Origin: Parietichytrium sp. I65-24A
Lineage: Eukaryota > Sar > Bigyra > Thraustochytrida > Thraustochytriidae
DNA: 34,696 bases
NCBI GenBank assembly: GCA_012862575.1
Contig: BLSF01000138.1
Location: 1-34,696, forward strand
Direction of reading: 5' to 3'
Below, piece after piece: positions 8,603 to 18,851 of the stretch. Both the position numbers and the translations under genes were made by a program. A model generated the notes under the pieces. The model saw only the letters and a list, made by a program, of their open reading frames with translations. It was not told the DNA's origin and made no database searches. Position 1 is the first letter of the stretch. Every line of letters begins with the position of its first letter.

Positions 8603-11600
8603 TCACAATGCACCGCCCGCAAATAGTTGCTTCGACGTAGCGGACTTGCGTTGAACCTTTTGGATTCCCAAGCCAGCAAGGGGGTCAAGTTGCCGCCGAG
8701 AGCCTGTGCGGGGCAATCGAAGCTTTCCAGCGACCTCAGGTTCTGCCGACTCTGTTCGAGATTGACGCATCGGGCACACCAAGGCATGATCACCCAGTGC
8801 GTTCGCAGCAGTTTCGAAAGAGCGTACTCGCGCCCCACATCCAAACGGACAAAGAACGCCAACGCGATCCGCATTTTCGGCGAGCTGCTGTTTTCTGCGA
8901 ATCAGTCGCTCTTCTCGCAACCGGAGCGCAGCATGCTCTTCATCCTCTTCAATTCTCTCTGGCTCTACGTCAAACATGCTTGCAAAGGATTTACTAATGG
9001 CTGGCAAGTGCAACCCATCTTCGGGTCCATTTCCCGGGCTGTCATTTGCTGGACCATTCCCCTCTAGTAATTCCGTGGCATCCAAGTAACTCATTTCTTT
9101 CGATTGGTTTCCAAACGGAAAATGGCCCGAATTCAAAAACATATTTGCACCAATCTCGGGGAGTATCTCCGGTGGCAATGGCCCGTGCCCGACAAGATCA
9201 TTGGCGTTCAATCGGATCGCAGCAGAAGAATGAAGCTGTCGGTTGAGAAGAGAGAGTCTGTCTATTCCAATGTTCTGCTCCACAACCCCATTATCGAACC
9301 GAATCGTACAAAACATGTCATCTTCGACCACCTCAATTGTTCCCGCCCCAAGAAGCTGATCTTGCACTCTGTCCCCCTCAACAAACATCGCATCCTCCAT
9401 CTCTTCAAGGCGCGGCTTTGGAGCAACGACTGAAGTTTGACTAGGCGTACTTTGGCTAGAGCGAACGCTTTTATTCAAGTCTCGGTTGCGTTTTCGGCGT
9501 GCTTGGCGAGCAGCGCGGGCCGCTTTCTCTTTTTCTTTCTCCTTCTCCTCTTCGACCATAGAAGCCATTGCAACTGCCTTTGCCCGTTCCCCTTTGGCGA
9601 ACTTGTCGTAGAGCCGCAGGCATGCCTTGTCCACCGTCGCATCAACCTTTGAATCAACATGCTTTCTCTTCTCCAGCGAGGCAGCCTCTTCTTTCGACGT
9701 CCGTCTTTCCTCCGCGAGAGTTTTGAAATAAGCGAAACAAACCTCGCAAACACTTGCGTTCTCCATCTGTTGCCTAGCTTCCGCAGCTGTAAAGAAACCC
9801 AACAGTGCCTCCTCGTCTAATAGACTAACACTCGCTCTGTCCATTCTCTGCAGTCGCAGAGCAACTCGTTCGAGGAGAAGCTCACGTCTCAGAATGGGCA
9901 CGAGCTTTGGTGGCCGTTCGCGGTCCTCGCTTTCTTGCTCTTCCTTGTCGGAATTATTTCTGCAGTTTTCATTCTCACAAGTCAGCAACTTGTTTTTCAG
10001 CGGCCGTGGCCTGAGCCGAATTTTGCGCTTCTCTGGATCGCCCTGTGGCTGGATAACGGAAATAGTCTTGCCTTCCTGGACAATCTCCTCCGACGACTTT
10101 AAAAGCCCTTCATCGAGCTCGAACGATTTGAGCTGAAGTATGCGCCATTGTCCCTCCTCATTTTGCACCAAGTCAAAGACCAGGGAATCGAACGGGATGT
10201 CCGTCTCCTTGCACAGTGTGCTACATAGGTTAGCAGTGAGTGTGGCTGGTTCTTGCCACATCGAAGGCTTGGCTTGAACAACGCTACAGCGACCCTTGAC
10301 ACTTGTATCCGTGGCAAGGTGGTGAACGAAGAGGCTCTCAAGACCTGTACCGCGAATAGGATGTAGCGCTCCTTTTGCAGTCGTGGCGTCTTCGCTCACA
10401 GTATTGGCGGCCCAAATCTGCCCAACCTTGCTCGCCTTCTCTCGATTCGCTTGGACCACATATTCAGAGGTACTGGTGAGCACCCAAGCTCGTTTACAAG
10501 CACCAAACTGTGCGCTCCATTGCATTCGAACACACCAAGGCCTTTGACCCTTCGCTTTAATAAACTTTTGGAGCATGAGCAGCCCAGATGCGCCTCGGGA
10601 AAGTTCATGCAGTATTTGGCTGCGGTTGTACAAGAAGACCAGCGACGTCACAGGAGATCCTAGTCTGCCGTCTTCCTGTGAGCTGGCACACTGCTTCATA
10701 AAATGGGTTCGCTTGGCAACGGCCAAAGGCATTCCGTCTTCTACGACATCACTTGTGAAAATTTGTTCCACCAACTGCATCAGCCTGGGAACGGAATAAC
10801 CCTTTTCAATTGCTTTCAGTGCTCCGCTTCCGGCATAGTAACATCCATCTATTTCTGCGCGCTCCCTATCTACTTGGCTGCATATTCCCACAAGAATAAA
10901 TGGCGTCATGAAACTCTCCTCCTCCAGCTCGTGCTGTGGCTGGAGACCTTGAAAGAGTAAGGGAGTGAGAGCCACTCCGGGTTGCAAAGCGCAGAGGCCG
11001 CCAACGGTGTTCTGCTGTGTAAACTTCATTTTGTAAAACAAATTGCCCGCGTAGTCGTCAGCACCCAATGAAGCAGCGAGAACGCGCGCCACGTCCCCAG
11101 TTACTGAAAGCTTTCTGTCGCTCTTCCACTCAATTTTCCTCTGCAGCTGCGTGGCTTCCCTCATGCGCAGCTCTTCTTCGTGTTTCTCCTGTGCTTCCCT
11201 TTCCTCATCTGACAGTAAGATACCTCGATTGTGGCCCACAATTAACCCTTTGCGCACCTCCGGCAAGGACCTCTGCCGCCTGAGGACTTTCCCATTGGCG
11301 ATTTTGCCGTTCAAGTACATGCTCGAAGCGGTGCCTCCCACGCTGAGTCTTTTGGCTCGCTCAAACTGCGCATCTTTTTCAGTGCTCCTGGCATCCTTCT
11401 GGCTTGGACCGTCGTCTTTGAACAAATTTTGAAACCAGTCATCATATTCTTTCGCGAGCTCGCTCGTGTCGCCTCCTGATTTGGCTGCCATCACCTTTTG
11501 CCACGCATATCGATCGACGTGGACACCCACTGCGGAGGAGGAAGAGAGGCGACGGGGCTCTGGACGCCTCTCCCGATCTGTACGCTGTGTTCCCAATCGT

Positions 11601-11713
11601 TCGTGAAGTCCACTTCCTTCTTTCCTTCGTTGCACTTTTCGGGGAGGAATGAGACTGATTAGCTGTGCAGTAGGTGATGGAAAAGTATCGCAGGAAAACA
11701 ATTGACCCCGCAT
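8603..11713 (-). CDS. Large hypothetical protein (1036 aa) with Tudor-like and CCHC-like elements
   Basis: A single uninterrupted frame from ATG 11713 (the open frame begins two codons earlier at a GTG). The N-terminus is basic and low-complexity; a later Met in KVMAAKSGG is an alternative start if the leader is misjudged. Visible parts: a charged helix with DEEREAQEKHEEELRMRE; a globular middle (PFILVGICSQVDRERAEIDG; SSLVFDLVQNEEGQWR-type strands) that I cannot place; a Lys/Glu/Arg coiled coil (EEEKEKEKEKAARAARQARR); a small beta segment with VEGDRVQDQLLGAGTI and CTIRFDNGVVEQ resembling a Tudor or KOW barrel; and a C-terminal possible zinc site LCPFGCGARV...DHALVCPM (C-x3-C...H-x4-C). No signal peptide or membrane span. 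Function unknown; probably a scaffold-like cytosolic or nuclear protein. Gene confidence is high because of the length. Confidence 0.85.
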   Translation of the reverse strand: MRGQLFSCDTFPSPTAQLISLIPPRKVQRRKEGSGLHERLGTQRTDRERRPEPRRLSSSSAVGVHVDRYAWQKVMAAKSGGDTSELAKEYDDWFQNLFKDDGPSQKDARSTEKDAQFERAKRLSVGGTASSMYLNGKIANGKVLRRQRSLPEVRKGLIVGHNRGILLSDEEREAQEKHEEELRMREATQLQRKIEWKSDRKLSVTGDVARVLAASLGADDYAGNLFYKMKFTQQNTVGGLCALQPGVALTPLLFQGLQPQHELEEESFMTPFILVGICSQVDRERAEIDGCYYAGSGALKAIEKGYSVPRLMQLVEQIFTSDVVEDGMPLAVAKRTHFMKQCASSQEDGRLGSPVTSLVFLYNRSQILHELSRGASGLLMLQKFIKAKGQRPWCVRMQWSAQFGACKRAWVLTSTSEYVVQANREKASKVGQIWAANTVSEDATTAKGALHPIRGTGLESLFVHHLATDTSVKGRCSVVQAKPSMWQEPATLTANLCSTLCKETDIPFDSLVFDLVQNEEGQWRILQLKSFELDEGLLKSSEEIVQEGKTISVIQPQGDPEKRKIRLRPRPLKNKLLTCENENCRNNSDKEEQESEDRERPPKLVPILRRELLLERVALRLQRMDRASVSLLDEEALLGFFTAAEARQQMENASVCEVCFAYFKTLAEERRTSKEEAASLEKRKHVDSKVDATVDKACLRLYDKFAKGERAKAVAMASMVEEEKEKEKEKAARAARQARRKRNRDLNKSVRSSQSTPSQTSVVAPKPRLEEMEDAMFVEGDRVQDQLLGAGTIEVVEDDMFCTIRFDNGVVEQNIGIDRLSLLNRQLHSSAAIRLNANDLVGHGPLPPEILPEIGANMFLNSGHFPFGNQSKEMSYLDATELLEGNGPANDSPGNGPEDGLHLPAISKSFASMFDVEPERIEEDEEHAALRLREERLIRRKQQLAENADRVGVLCPFGCGARVRSFETAANALGDHALVCPMRQSRTESAEPEVAGKLRLPRTGSRRQLDPLAGLGIQKVQRKSATSKQLFAGGAL

Positions 11714-12887
11714 TGTCACAGTGCAGTGCGCAATTTAGTCGAATTTCACAGCTTTGGTTTATCAGAGTCCAGTTTTTTAAATGGAGAGGTGAGTCAAAAA
11801 GAACAGAGAATATGATAAACATTTTCGATTGTCCAAATGCGAGTTGCTTTGGATGGAAAATGAAAGGAAATGGAAATTCCAGCGCAGGTTGATGGACTCT
11901 GAGGCATGGGAACACATGACTCACCTCCGACCTATTCGGGAATGTCTCGCATCGAAATGTGAAAAGAGCAGGATAGCTCTGGTGTTGATAAGAAACTGCG
12001 TCTTATCTGTGCGGGATTGTCGCGCAAATGTTCTTTCCAAGTTCTACTATCAGCCATGGCTGCTTTTCAACAGAGAAAACGGAGTGGAAGGCAAGGAGAA
12101 CGTGTATGGATGGCCACGCTTGCATTTGCCCTTGACACAGTTGGACAAGGCGAGAGTACCTGCGACGGACCAACAAAGGCTGATTGATCATCAGTCTTCT
12201 AGCACGGAACCAAAACCGCACTGCACTGTGGCACTGCGCAGAATTACATTAACGGTCACATCATTTGCAACGGCCAAAAAAGGGTCGATGGCATAGGAGA
12301 TCCTAACGACTTTCTTAGGAAGGGCGTCTGCAAAGCTTTCTTGTATTACAACAACAATTACTTGACTCATGCATGACTGACTGCAAGCTCTCTTCGTGGG
12401 ACGGTGGAGCGCGAGAGAAAGTGAGCCAGACAGAGATGTGTAATTGAGACTGTACAATTATTTGGCGTTCGACTTCCAACTGTTCATGAAAAGTGGCGAA
12501 GCAACTTGTTTGACAGTGAGTTTTGTAAAATGCTGCGAGAAGTGCGATACTCTTTCATGACTACATTTTAAGTATCGAAAGCTGGGGCCAGCCAAAAGCA
12601 AGTGCATAGCTGGTTTTGGCTTTTGTTGTTCACAGTCCATCGTCAGTCAAATCAATGAATAGATTAAGGAGGTCTCTACCAATTCGAGCTTGGGTATACC
12701 ATCACGCGCACACACTTGCGAACCTCCTTTCAGCGCAAGGCTGTCCGCGTGCTCGAGCCGTGGGCCGGCAACTTTTCACACGCGCTCGAGTGAGCAGCTG
12801 AACTGCAGCGCAGCCGGAGCAGCGAAAGATAGGCAGCTATCTTTGGCTCGGGAGAGCAGGCATAGGGGGCGGTAAAGGATCGAAAAA
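11714..12887. other. Divergent intergenic region, 1.2 kb
   Basis: Shared upstream region of the 1036-residue gene (minus) and the EF-hand membrane protein (plus). Two CTCGAG sites (12752-12757 and 12785-12790) lie about 100-135 bp before ATG 12888. A plus-strand open frame (first ATG about 11856, end 12296, about 146 codons) has no recognisable domain, and I do not call it as a gene. No other feature seen. Confidence 0.5.
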
Positions 12888-14315
12888 ATGCCCAAGCACA
12901 AGCACCATGACTTCGAGTACAAGAATGTCATGTCCATGATCAAAAGGTTCAAGGAGATCCCGCTGAAGAAAGAGATTATTGAAGCGTTCGTGGAGGTGGA
13001 CACCAATGGGTCTGGCAGAATCTCAAGGGCTGAGCTTCGCCATGGGCTGCGGCAAAAGTTCCAGGTCGAAGTGACGGACGAAGAGGTGGATGAGATATTC
13101 CATCACATGGACAAAACGGGAGACCGCAATTTAGACATGGTGGAGTTTGCAGACTTTCTTTCAGACTTCTTTCAATCTGAAGAGACTGCCGACGAAGAGG
13201 AAGGCTCTAGTGGCCAAATGGCGGAGGAAGGAAATGAGCCTGGTTCTCCACCATACCCTGATGTTGCCCAGGAAGTTAATGAAACCACAGAACCTGATTC
13301 CAAACCAGACGGGGAACCTGAAAAGCAATTGGACGGTGAATCAAAAGGTGATCCTCTTGATGAAAATGAGTATAAAATTCCGACGGAGACTCCCTCCGTG
13401 GAGGACTCCAAGCCTGCAGAGCCCGCAGAACCCGAGCCTGACGATGACGAGGAGGACAACCATCCTGAGCTGGTTCCGGACGATGACGAGGAGGACAATC
13501 ACCCAGAACTCGTTCCGGATGACGACGAAGAGGATAATGACCCATCTTTGGTACCACCTGAAAAACCCGAGGAACCGCTTCCTACCCAAGATCCACCCGA
13601 GCAGTACGTGGGCGCATCCTCAGAACCTCAGCCCGCAAAGGTGGAACAAATCGAGCAAAGCGACAGCCAAAATGACGAGGCTCCGGTTGCCATTGTCTAT
13701 GATATACCAGCTGCAGAAGAAGTGATTTCTCCAGTGCCCAAAACAAAGCCGGAGACAGAAAAGCCTCCGAGAAAGGGCTCAAGCACCAACAAAGTTCATC
13801 CAGAGGGCGGGGAGCCCCAGAATGGGCATGATAGTGGACGGCGGTATAGAAAGCTCAGGCTTACTTTGCTAGTTCTATTCTTTGCTGTTTTGATGCTCAT
13901 TCTGTTGTTTTGGTTCCTTCTGAGCGCCTCGAAGAAATCGACCGATGCCCCAACTTTGGCCCCGACTTTAGCTCCGAGCTTCGAGAGCGGTACGTCGGAA
14001 TCTCCCACAAGCGTTTCAATTTCGCCATCGATTACGCCCACAGATGCGCCATCAAATGCGCTATCAAATGCACCATCAAATGTACCATCAAATGCGCCAA
14101 CGAATGCGCCAACGAATGCGCCATCAAATGCACCATCAGATGCGCCATCAAATGCGCCAACGAATGCGCCATCAAATGCACCATCAGATGCGCCATCAAA
14201 TGCGCCAACGAATGCGCCATCAAATGCACCATCAAATGCACCATCAAGTACACCGACGGTAAATTGCTGTGATCTAGCTCCTCGACCGGAGTCTTGTGAT
14301 GATTGTTTGATGTAA
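12888..14315 (+). CDS. EF-hand, acidic-repeat, single-pass membrane protein with NAPS-repeat ectodomain
   Basis: The 475-residue product has four parts. An EF-hand pair: loop 1 at 38-49 (D38, N40, S42, E49) and loop 2 at 75-86 (D75, T77, D79, E86), both with good calcium ligands. A long acidic Pro/Glu-rich region contains three copies of a 13-residue DDDEEDN...LVP repeat (about 185-223). One membrane helix lies at about 322-346 (LLVLFFAVLMLILLFWFLL). A C-terminal segment of tandem NAPS/NAPT/DAPS units ends in a Cys-rich tail, CCDLAPRPESCDDCLM. There is no signal peptide. A Lys/Arg-rich flank (RRYRKLR) before the helix suggests the EF-hands face the cytosol and the repeats lie outside, as a type II protein. 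The Ser/Thr/Pro repeats are likely glycosylated. A Ca2+-sensing surface protein is inferred; no named family matches the whole architecture. The neighbour is a convergent membrane-protein gene with a similar linker. Confidence 0.88.
   Translation: MPKHKHHDFEYKNVMSMIKRFKEIPLKKEIIEAFVEVDTNGSGRISRAELRHGLRQKFQVEVTDEEVDEIFHHMDKTGDRNLDMVEFADFLSDFFQSEETADEEEGSSGQMAEEGNEPGSPPYPDVAQEVNETTEPDSKPDGEPEKQLDGESKGDPLDENEYKIPTETPSVEDSKPAEPAEPEPDDDEEDNHPELVPDDDEEDNHPELVPDDDEEDNDPSLVPPEKPEEPLPTQDPPEQYVGASSEPQPAKVEQIEQSDSQNDEAPVAIVYDIPAAEEVISPVPKTKPETEKPPRKGSSTNKVHPEGGEPQNGHDSGRRYRKLRLTLLVLFFAVLMLILLFWFLLSASKKSTDAPTLAPTLAPSFESGTSESPTSVSISPSITPTDAPSNALSNAPSNVPSNAPTNAPTNAPSNAPSDAPSNAPTNAPSNAPSDAPSNAPTNAPSNAPSNAPSSTPTVNCCDLAPRPESCDDCLM
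13440..13556 (+). repeat. 39-bp coding tandem repeat, three copies
   Basis: Units at 13440-13478, 13479-13517 and 13518-13556 encode DDDEEDN(H/D)P(E/S)LVP within the acidic region of the EF-hand membrane protein. Third-position changes separate the copies, so the duplication is not very recent. Confidence 0.9.
14043..14246 (+). repeat. 12-bp coding minisatellite with a 48-bp higher-order unit
   Basis: Seventeen 12-bp units of the type AATGCGCCATCA encode NAPS, NAPT or DAPS. A four-unit block repeats every 48 bp: GATGCGCCATCA recurs at 14139 and 14187. All forward frames stay open through the array because 12 is a multiple of three and the unit lacks stops. Confidence 0.9.
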
Positions 14316-14704
14316 ACATCAAATGGAAAAGGCAAAACTGCCCAATAACGAAAGAATCCAAAGTACTCGTGATTTCTTTTGCGCCGTGTCGTTAAGCTCG
14401 AGTTAATATCGGCCATCGGTAAACTGACGAAGAGTGCGTTGCTATATTTTAATAAAAAAATATCAAAAAGAAAGAAAGAAATGTACAGAACTTTACTACC
14501 TCCAAAGCACCAGATGAGACACTCTGCAAATGGATGATAGTTTTTTCTCTATACCAAAATCGCAAAGCCATGAAGCAAAGTCGACTTGTCTTATATATAG
14601 TACAAAAAGGAGGTTCCATAAGTGCATTTTCAGAGGTCAAGACAAGAATCAGCAAACGATGATGTTCTTGTGTTTCGCAGGGCTTCTTCAGGCAAAGCCC
14701 GACG
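14316..14704. other. Convergent 3' region
   Basis: Lies between the stop codons of the EF-hand membrane protein and the nine-TM protein. CTCGAG at 14397-14402 and an A-rich run at 14449-14476. No gene supported. Confidence 0.6.
14451..14456 (+). terminator. Possible poly(A) signal of the EF-hand membrane protein gene
   Basis: AATAAA 136 nt after the stop codon at 14315, within TTTTAATAAAAAAA. Assignment is by position and motif only. Confidence 0.4.
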
Positions 14705-17700
14705 TTACTTGAGGCAATAACATACACGTCTATCTGTTGCGAAATCTGAGCGATCATCGCATGAGCCAGGATTGTAAGAAAGGCTCCCAAAGTAGAATTC
14801 CTCGCTAGGATCTGGGTATCCAACAAAGTAGTTGTTCATTTTCACCGAAAATGAACGATCGACGAGGCAGCCACCAGCCTCGAATTCTTTCTCGTTGATA
14901 AGATCACTTGCTTGCAAAAGATCTGAGCAATCACCGCTGGCGTCATTGCGAACCACAAAGCGCTTGACTGCATTCGTGCAGGTTGTATTTGTGCTGTCAC
15001 AGCAGGTGTAGCTGAGGATGCTGGTGAAAGGAGCGTCTTGTTGGTCAGGTTCCTCGCCAGACCGGTATGCTGTGAATGATTGATCGCCGCACTCCGCACC
15101 AGGATCGGAAAACGTCTCGTTGATCCCTAAAACGACTTGAACGTTTCCAAGTAACGAGATTCCTTCCTGCTCTATTGAGATTGTGCTTCCCACGCCGGAT
15201 TCTAAAAAGCCGCTTTGGCAAACACAATGAGCGAGGTTGTTTCGAGAAGCATACTGAAATATAGAACCTATTTTGGGCTTTCCCCAAGAGTACTCGCTGT
15301 ATTCCATATCCTGAATCGCACACCAGTTTGACCAGGCGGCTGCGATGGCCATTTGGCAACTCGCGGAATTTGAGCTCTGTGACATGTGCGTTTCGCTACA
15401 TGTCATGTTCAAGTCATTGCATACTTGATCACAGTTCCTCGGCTCGTCCGCGAGAAACTCAGGATCAATAAACCATCCAGATTCTTTCTCTGCGAGAGGA
15501 AGCTCGACTGCAGTTTCTTGGAATCCCATGTCCTCGTCGGGGCTCTGACAGGTTGTCACTGTCTTATCGGTTGAGTACCATGTCGTCCGGTCCCCTTTGA
15601 GAACACAACCTTTGCAGGTAGAATTGGCGGTACACTCGTGGACGCGATGCTCCATGCCGGTGAGAAAGTACTGCGGACATTGGAAGAGCGTGGGTGAGAC
15701 GCCTTCATCCACTAACATACAGACTGTGCGAGCAAAGGTGTAGCTCGTTGCTGTGACCCCCTCAGCTGCAGCGACGCTAATCTTGTCAAAAGTGTCCCAC
15801 TCATCGTTGTAGCCCAAGAGATCATAAGACGCCTCGGCGAGCTGGGGCAAGGAGAAGTTGTGCCAGACATTGGTCTTTGCAAGGCGCACTTGAAGTAGCG
15901 CGTCAGCTGTCTCAAACGGTTTGTCAACGAGGCGATTCTGGACATAAATGACGTAGAGCGTACTTGTGACGTTCACAATATCTACCTGTTCAAGAAGCGT
16001 TCCAGACGCCACGGACCCGTCTCCACGATGCACGGTGCCACCACATCTACTTGAAACGCTCTCAGCGCCAAAGACAGAGCAAAACTTTTCATCGTCGACT
16101 GCAAATCGCACTTTTAAGTCCAAGTCTTCTGGAAAAGAGCATCCAGATTCTTCGCTGCAAGTCCTATCTTGCCCCCAAACAAGTCGTATCGTCGTGTTGG
16201 AATATTCTTCACTCGGAACTTGAGTTGGAGTTTGGGTAGGTGTTTGTGTTGGGGCATTTGACGGGGCTAGTGTTGCTGCCGAAGAAGACGCGGTTGGTGC
16301 ACTTGTGCTGGCGTCTCCGTCCCCAGAATCGCGAGTGGCGCAAAACGTACAATATGGCCCTCCGCAGTCAACCTGGACCTCTAGACCATCTTTAATTCCG
16401 TTGGTGCAAGACGAGTACGTGACATTTCCAGGCACCTCATAAGAAGTGCTGTTAAAGTCACATGTCTCGCTCTGCGCATCCGCGGAATAGCTCGATGCTG
16501 AAGTGGAGTAGATAGCCGCAATCCCCAGTCCGATTGCAACACTGAGCATACACAGAAACGCCACTGCAAACAAGCTCGAGTACCTATGGTGCAGCACTTT
16601 AGTAGTGTCCGCGGACTCGACATGGTTTATGAGGTATTTTGTGGACCACAAACCTACGATCAAGACCAGGAGCATCCAGACGCCAAAGTTGGAAACGAGT
16701 TTGTGTAGAACATAGACTTTTGAAGCAATCTGATTGCAACAGGTGGAATCCATGCAACTAAAAGCACAGCTCCCTTCTTCCCATTTGACCGTCAAAAATG
16801 ATTTCTCAGTATCTGGCAGACTTTCACAAACGGGTATATCCAGACTATTCGTGGAATTCAGTTGCTGATACTTGATGCAGTCGAAGGTCTCTTCGAGCCA
16901 CGCCTTGTCCATGATTCGCAAAACTGCACTGCACTGCTCTTCCACTGTGGCAACAGCTTTCCCTTTCGTTGCAAACAACCCAACAAAGAGGATTAACGTC
17001 CAAATTGTTGCGCCAATTGAGAACGCTATATAACCTCGCAGGAGGTTTTTCTTTTCATTCCATCCGGCAAAGAAGCCAAAGGCTGAGAGAGGGATTATTA
17101 TAATGCACCAAACATTGGCGGCAGCAATCCATGCATCTTGAGAGTCCGCTGATTCCTCGAAAGCAGCCTGCAGAAACACGCTTTTCTGTTGAGTAAGAAG
17201 CAGGGATGCAGAGATTGCCACTGCGCTGAGACAGGTCCACAAACACGAGAGCTCTTGCAAGGACTGCATCATTTCATACATGGTAACCAGCCGAATCGCA
17301 AAGTACATCGATATGAGCGCACTTGCTGCCAAGACAAAGCTCATCCCCGCAGCGGATAATGCGCTTTGGAGCTCGGTAGAATCCAGGCCGACGCAGGCAA
17401 GTTCCGGATCGGACAAGGTCACTGAGGCACCAGGCAACACGAGAACAGAGGTTGCGACCAATGTGCTGTGAAAATACGCCTGGAATAAACGCTGCGCAGG
17501 CGTCTCCAAAGCGTCTTCGTCGGTCCTCAGGTCTTGCGAAAGGCGATATGAGGCATACAGTGCCAGCAGACAGAATACACAAATGATTGCAGAGCCTACG
17601 CCGCTCAAGAACACGGGTGTGCATGACCAGGCTGCACTCGAGACTCCCAGCACGATTACTGCGAGGCAGAGCACCACCGACACAGTGGCCACCATCTTCC

Positions 17701-17932
17701 GATTTTCGCCATTCTTGACCCTTTCGGCAACTACTCTCGCTGGAGTGGACTCTCCAAAGTGCTTCTTGTAGTGGTTTCGTTGGGCGGCGGTGAACTTGGC
17801 AAGAAACCCCAATGCCCCCATTGAACTTTTCTCCACAGTTTGCTTGTTCCCCGCCTTGCTCGTGTCATCTTCGGCCGAACAAGGTGCGACTTTGTTCCCT
17901 CGCCCCGAGCTTTGTGCTTTCTCGTTTTCCAT
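14705..17932 (-). CDS. Nine-TM membrane protein with large Cys-rich glycosylated ectodomain
   Basis: A single frame of 1075 residues from ATG 17932. The polar N-terminus is followed by about nine hydrophobic spans (about 80-101, 110-129, 155-173, 195-216, 229-247, 268-290, 300-321, 415-433, 453-474). A Cys-rich lumenal loop lies between spans 7 and 8 (about 322-414, with CMDSTCCNQ). After span 9 comes a 600-residue extracytosolic region with a C-x-NGxxDGxExxVDCGGxxC motif (509-531), an APSNAPTQTPTQTP linker, many N-x-S/T sites and more than twenty cysteines. An odd span count puts the N-terminus inside and the C-terminus outside. The VDCGG motif is widespread in secreted proteins of protists and bacteria, but its role is not established. 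No transporter or GPCR signature is evident, so the function is unknown; surface sensing or adhesion is speculation. The gene converges with the EF-hand membrane gene, which shares the linker style. Confidence 0.88.
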   Translation of the reverse strand: MENEKAQSSGRGNKVAPCSAEDDTSKAGNKQTVEKSSMGALGFLAKFTAAQRNHYKKHFGESTPARVVAERVKNGENRKMVATVSVVLCLAVIVLGVSSAAWSCTPVFLSGVGSAIICVFCLLALYASYRLSQDLRTDEDALETPAQRLFQAYFHSTLVATSVLVLPGASVTLSDPELACVGLDSTELQSALSAAGMSFVLAASALISMYFAIRLVTMYEMMQSLQELSCLWTCLSAVAISASLLLTQQKSVFLQAAFEESADSQDAWIAAANVWCIIIIPLSAFGFFAGWNEKKNLLRGYIAFSIGATIWTLILFVGLFATKGKAVATVEEQCSAVLRIMDKAWLEETFDCIKYQQLNSTNSLDIPVCESLPDTEKSFLTVKWEEGSCAFSCMDSTCCNQIASKVYVLHKLVSNFGVWMLLVLIVGLWSTKYLINHVESADTTKVLHHRYSSLFAVAFLCMLSVAIGLGIAAIYSTSASSYSADAQSETCDFNSTSYEVPGNVTYSSCTNGIKDGLEVQVDCGGPYCTFCATRDSGDGDASTSAPTASSSAATLAPSNAPTQTPTQTPTQVPSEEYSNTTIRLVWGQDRTCSEESGCSFPEDLDLKVRFAVDDEKFCSVFGAESVSSRCGGTVHRGDGSVASGTLLEQVDIVNVTSTLYVIYVQNRLVDKPFETADALLQVRLAKTNVWHNFSLPQLAEASYDLLGYNDEWDTFDKISVAAAEGVTATSYTFARTVCMLVDEGVSPTLFQCPQYFLTGMEHRVHECTANSTCKGCVLKGDRTTWYSTDKTVTTCQSPDEDMGFQETAVELPLAEKESGWFIDPEFLADEPRNCDQVCNDLNMTCSETHMSQSSNSASCQMAIAAAWSNWCAIQDMEYSEYSWGKPKIGSIFQYASRNNLAHCVCQSGFLESGVGSTISIEQEGISLLGNVQVVLGINETFSDPGAECGDQSFTAYRSGEEPDQQDAPFTSILSYTCCDSTNTTCTNAVKRFVVRNDASGDCSDLLQASDLINEKEFEAGGCLVDRSFSVKMNNYFVGYPDPSEEFYFGSLSYNPGSCDDRSDFATDRRVCYCLK

Positions 17933-18851
17933 TTCTTTTTTAAACTCCAGCTTTCAGCGCAATGCCCATTCCGAAACTCCGAAACTCCGAAATGCGATAC
18001 AACCCGCGAGCGGCGGAGGTGCTCTGAGCAAGGAGGCGACTGGCAGCTTGGCCCTCGTCCTGTTTCCCAAACGTGGGCGAGGTGTGCTTGATGGTGAGCG
18101 AGAAGGAAAGGAACCACAACAACCTCCCTCAAACTGATAGCAAAGTCTTGATCGACTAGTTTGCACAGGGTCTACCGGTCCGGTTGGCGAACGAAAGGGG
18201 CTGGCTTAAGGGCATCCATCACACAGCACAGACAGCAAAGGTATCGTAACTTCTTTCTTATCCTTGTTCGTTCCCTTGCTTCGAAGATGTGCAAAAGTCT
18301 TTTGATTGAAACGCTATTGTACAAAGCCACATCTTGCATCTTGGAAGGCGCTTCCATCGATCAATCTTGATCAAACAAACAAAATGCAATAAAACGAAAA
18401 CTGTATGGTCAATTTGACCGTTACAATAGCCATCAGTTAATCATTGCCTAGCACTGTGTCCGTGCATTCGCGAGATTTCGCGAGAGTGGCAAGAGGGGCC
18501 AGAAAGGTTTCTCTAACAGCGTTGAACATTCATTCTTCACTGTCAATCATGTCAATGAACAAAGATTCACAGTCCATGAACATTGTCACGTTACGGTCGT
18601 TAATTTTGTTTTCTTGATCAAGAAAGATTTTGAAAGGGAGATTGACGGTGAATTGAGCAGCTCAAACACGATGCACAGAAATACCCAATAACGAAAGGTG
18701 AACGACGAATGAATGGATGGATGAATGCATGGGCTTCGCTCGTTCTGTGTTACACAGTATCTAGTCTAGCTTGACTCCTTGCCCGTCGAGACTTCACTTG
18801 GCGCGGTACCAAATTAGTGCGGGGGAGTCGACGGTGACGCAAGCGCGCCCA
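17933..18851. other. Divergent intergenic region
   Basis: Upstream of the nine-TM gene (minus) and the ankyrin gene (plus). Seen: a short CCGAAACT tandem at about 17973-17992; repeated CAATGAACA/TGAACATT motifs at 18525-18585; and an imperfect GAATGGAT microsatellite at 18707-18730. Open frames in 17940-18166 overlap each other on both strands, and none has a recognisable domain. Confidence 0.5.

Noticed and set aside
11829-12296. 155-codon plus-strand frame between divergent genes
   Set aside because: Begins at a non-ATG codon, has no domain and ordinary composition; kept only as a note in the intergenic entry.
13910-14272. Alternative plus-strand frames (CAIK/CTIK, MRHQ repeats) across the NAPS array
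   Set aside because: Produced by the 12-bp period; only the NAPS frame continues from the EF-hands and membrane helix.
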